Shown here piece after piece: positions 63,141 through 64,000 of a stretch of 64,000 bases of DNA. The first letter of the stretch is position 1. Every line of letters starts with the position of its first letter. The DNA is taken from positions 28,201,121 through 28,265,120 of the forward strand of contig JANCRA010000004.1 in NCBI GenBank assembly GCA_024362935.1, read 5' to 3'. The notes below the pieces were generated by a model. It was not told the origin of the DNA. It was given only the letters and a program-made list of their open reading frames with translations, and did no database searches. Source of the DNA: Setophaga petechia. Taxonomy: Eukaryota; Chordata; Aves; Passeriformes; Parulidae. The position numbers and the translations under genes are program-made.

Positions 63141-63383
63141 CTGCCTTTAATGCATGGGCCATTACTGCACTGTGGATACACAGCCAACATTCATCCGCTC
63201 ACTCAGCCAGACATCTGGAGCTCAGTGGCATTTGACCTGTTCTTCACTCTGGACCAGGCAGCGTGGGCAGGTTTCATTACACTCCCTGCTGCCTTTACGT
63301 TGCCACACAGATGGACACCCCAGACCCTGACGTGGATACCTCACTCCTGCCTTGGCTCCAGATGTTTTCTTCAGACAGGATAT
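63141..63383 (+). other. Candidate exon, plus strand (243 nt), best in window
   Basis: The acceptor (atctctttttttaccctcag) and donor (GGATAT|gtaagt) are both close to consensus, the donor extending to gtaagtaaa. The 243 bases are exactly 81 codons, open in only one frame; the other two are closed within the exon. The peptide is rich in Trp, His, Pro and Thr and includes TLDQAAWAGFITLPAAFTL. No domain was recognised. An unbroken frame of this length has a low but not negligible chance probability. It could be a coding exon of an unrecognised gene, an untranslated exon, or a non-coding RNA exon of a rightward transcript. Confidence 0.33.
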
Positions 63384-64000
63384 GTAAGTAAAGAAATCAA
63401 CAGCTAATTTCATGAAGGGAGGAAAGGAGGGGAGTTATTACTATGAAAACAATATTGTGCTTGCAGGGAAAATACTTTGGACACGGGAACTTCAAAGAAG
63501 GACAAGAGTGATAAGAAACAGATCTCAATCAGAGCTTAATTTCCTGTTTTCTGTTCAGAACAGTCCTATGTTACAACCAGAGCAGTATTTCTATCCTTGC
63601 TAGGTCAGGGAGATTTTATACTAAACACTACTGATTGCTATGATCAGAATATGAAGAAATAACAACACACAAAATATTTTTTTCTACAAAAGATTTTGAC
63701 CTGCTCTCTTTCAGCTGTTCTGGTAACCCAGCTATGAGTATTCCCACAACCTACTACCATGATTATTAAAACTTCTTTCTCTTTGGCTCCCCATTGCCAT
63801 TTAATCTATAAAGCAGATCTTAGAACTATTCAACTTTTATAAACCTGGCCTTGTCAACCTTCTTCATTACCTTTAGCTCAAGGCTGCTGTTATGATCTCC
63901 CAGACAAGTGAGAACCCTTGAGAATTCCCCTCTAGGAATTCAGCCTTTGATGCCTCTCACCCTCTACACAACCAGGCTGCTACCCTCACATCATGGTTTT

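Larger units (their letters stand above)
48816..64000. other. AT-rich right flank with candidate plus-strand exons
   Basis: No recognised gene. Plus-strand candidate exons are listed separately (49,076; 53,452; 58,062; 63,141). Simple-sequence features are an A-rich run near 52,450-52,468, a reiterated tttaacaatt motif at 55,581-55,614, (CATG)4 at 56,318-56,333, poly(C) at 58,866-58,884, and a pyrimidine tract at 59,097-59,135. The given strand is on the whole richer in T than A. The segment is consistent with intron of a rightward transcript. Confidence 0.45.

Noticed and set aside
1..64000. CRISPR arrays, operons, prophage or other prokaryotic systems
   Set aside because: No regularly spaced repeats, no ribosome-binding-site-led gene trains, and clear vertebrate repeats (CR1) with a CpG island.

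Overview
This window looks like bird nuclear DNA. It is AT-rich, almost wholly non-coding, and carries several truncated copies of the CR1 retrotransposon, the dominant LINE of birds and other sauropsids. These include CR1 3' ends with the characteristic short terminal repeat and the 'ttggaaggga ... tccag' block. Nothing looks prokaryotic or organellar: there are no operons, long intact genes, rRNA or recognisable tRNA. Reading frames of 60-130 codons occur at roughly the rate expected by chance, and I treat them as such unless splice signals back them.

Layout. (1) 1-43.9 kb is AT-rich single-copy-looking DNA with three minus-strand CR1 fragments (about 6.4-7.5, 35.3-35.7 and 39.9-40.0 kb), one doubtful plus-strand CR1 piece (9.2 kb), several perfect or near-perfect hairpins, short perfect tandem duplications, and a scatter of candidate minus-strand exons with good splice sites. 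(2) 43.9-45.25 kb is a strong CpG island, without TATA box, with GC boxes, a YY1-like element and good splice donors on both strands. It is the only clear promoter in the window. (3) 45.25-64 kb is AT-rich again, with a 0.7-kb minus-strand CR1 at 46.1-46.8 kb, a plus-strand CR1 3' fragment at 48.6-48.8 kb, a run of 19 C, a 39-nt pyrimidine tract and a few plus-strand candidate exons, the best at 63,141-63,383.

How it fits together. By eye, base composition changes sign at the CpG island: to its left the given strand is A- and C-rich relative to T and G, and to its right it is mostly T- and G-rich. In vertebrates an excess of T over A and G over C marks the transcribed sense strand. This suggests divergent transcription from the island, leftwards on the minus strand and rightwards on the plus strand, with the flanks being mostly introns. 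I could not name either gene. The candidate exons are listed with low confidence, because short pairs of splice-like sites around open frames also arise by chance.

I found no convincing new biological system. The most distinctive object is a hairpin at 5,049-5,142 with 42-bp arms and a single mismatch, which becomes a G-U pair if the minus strand is transcribed.
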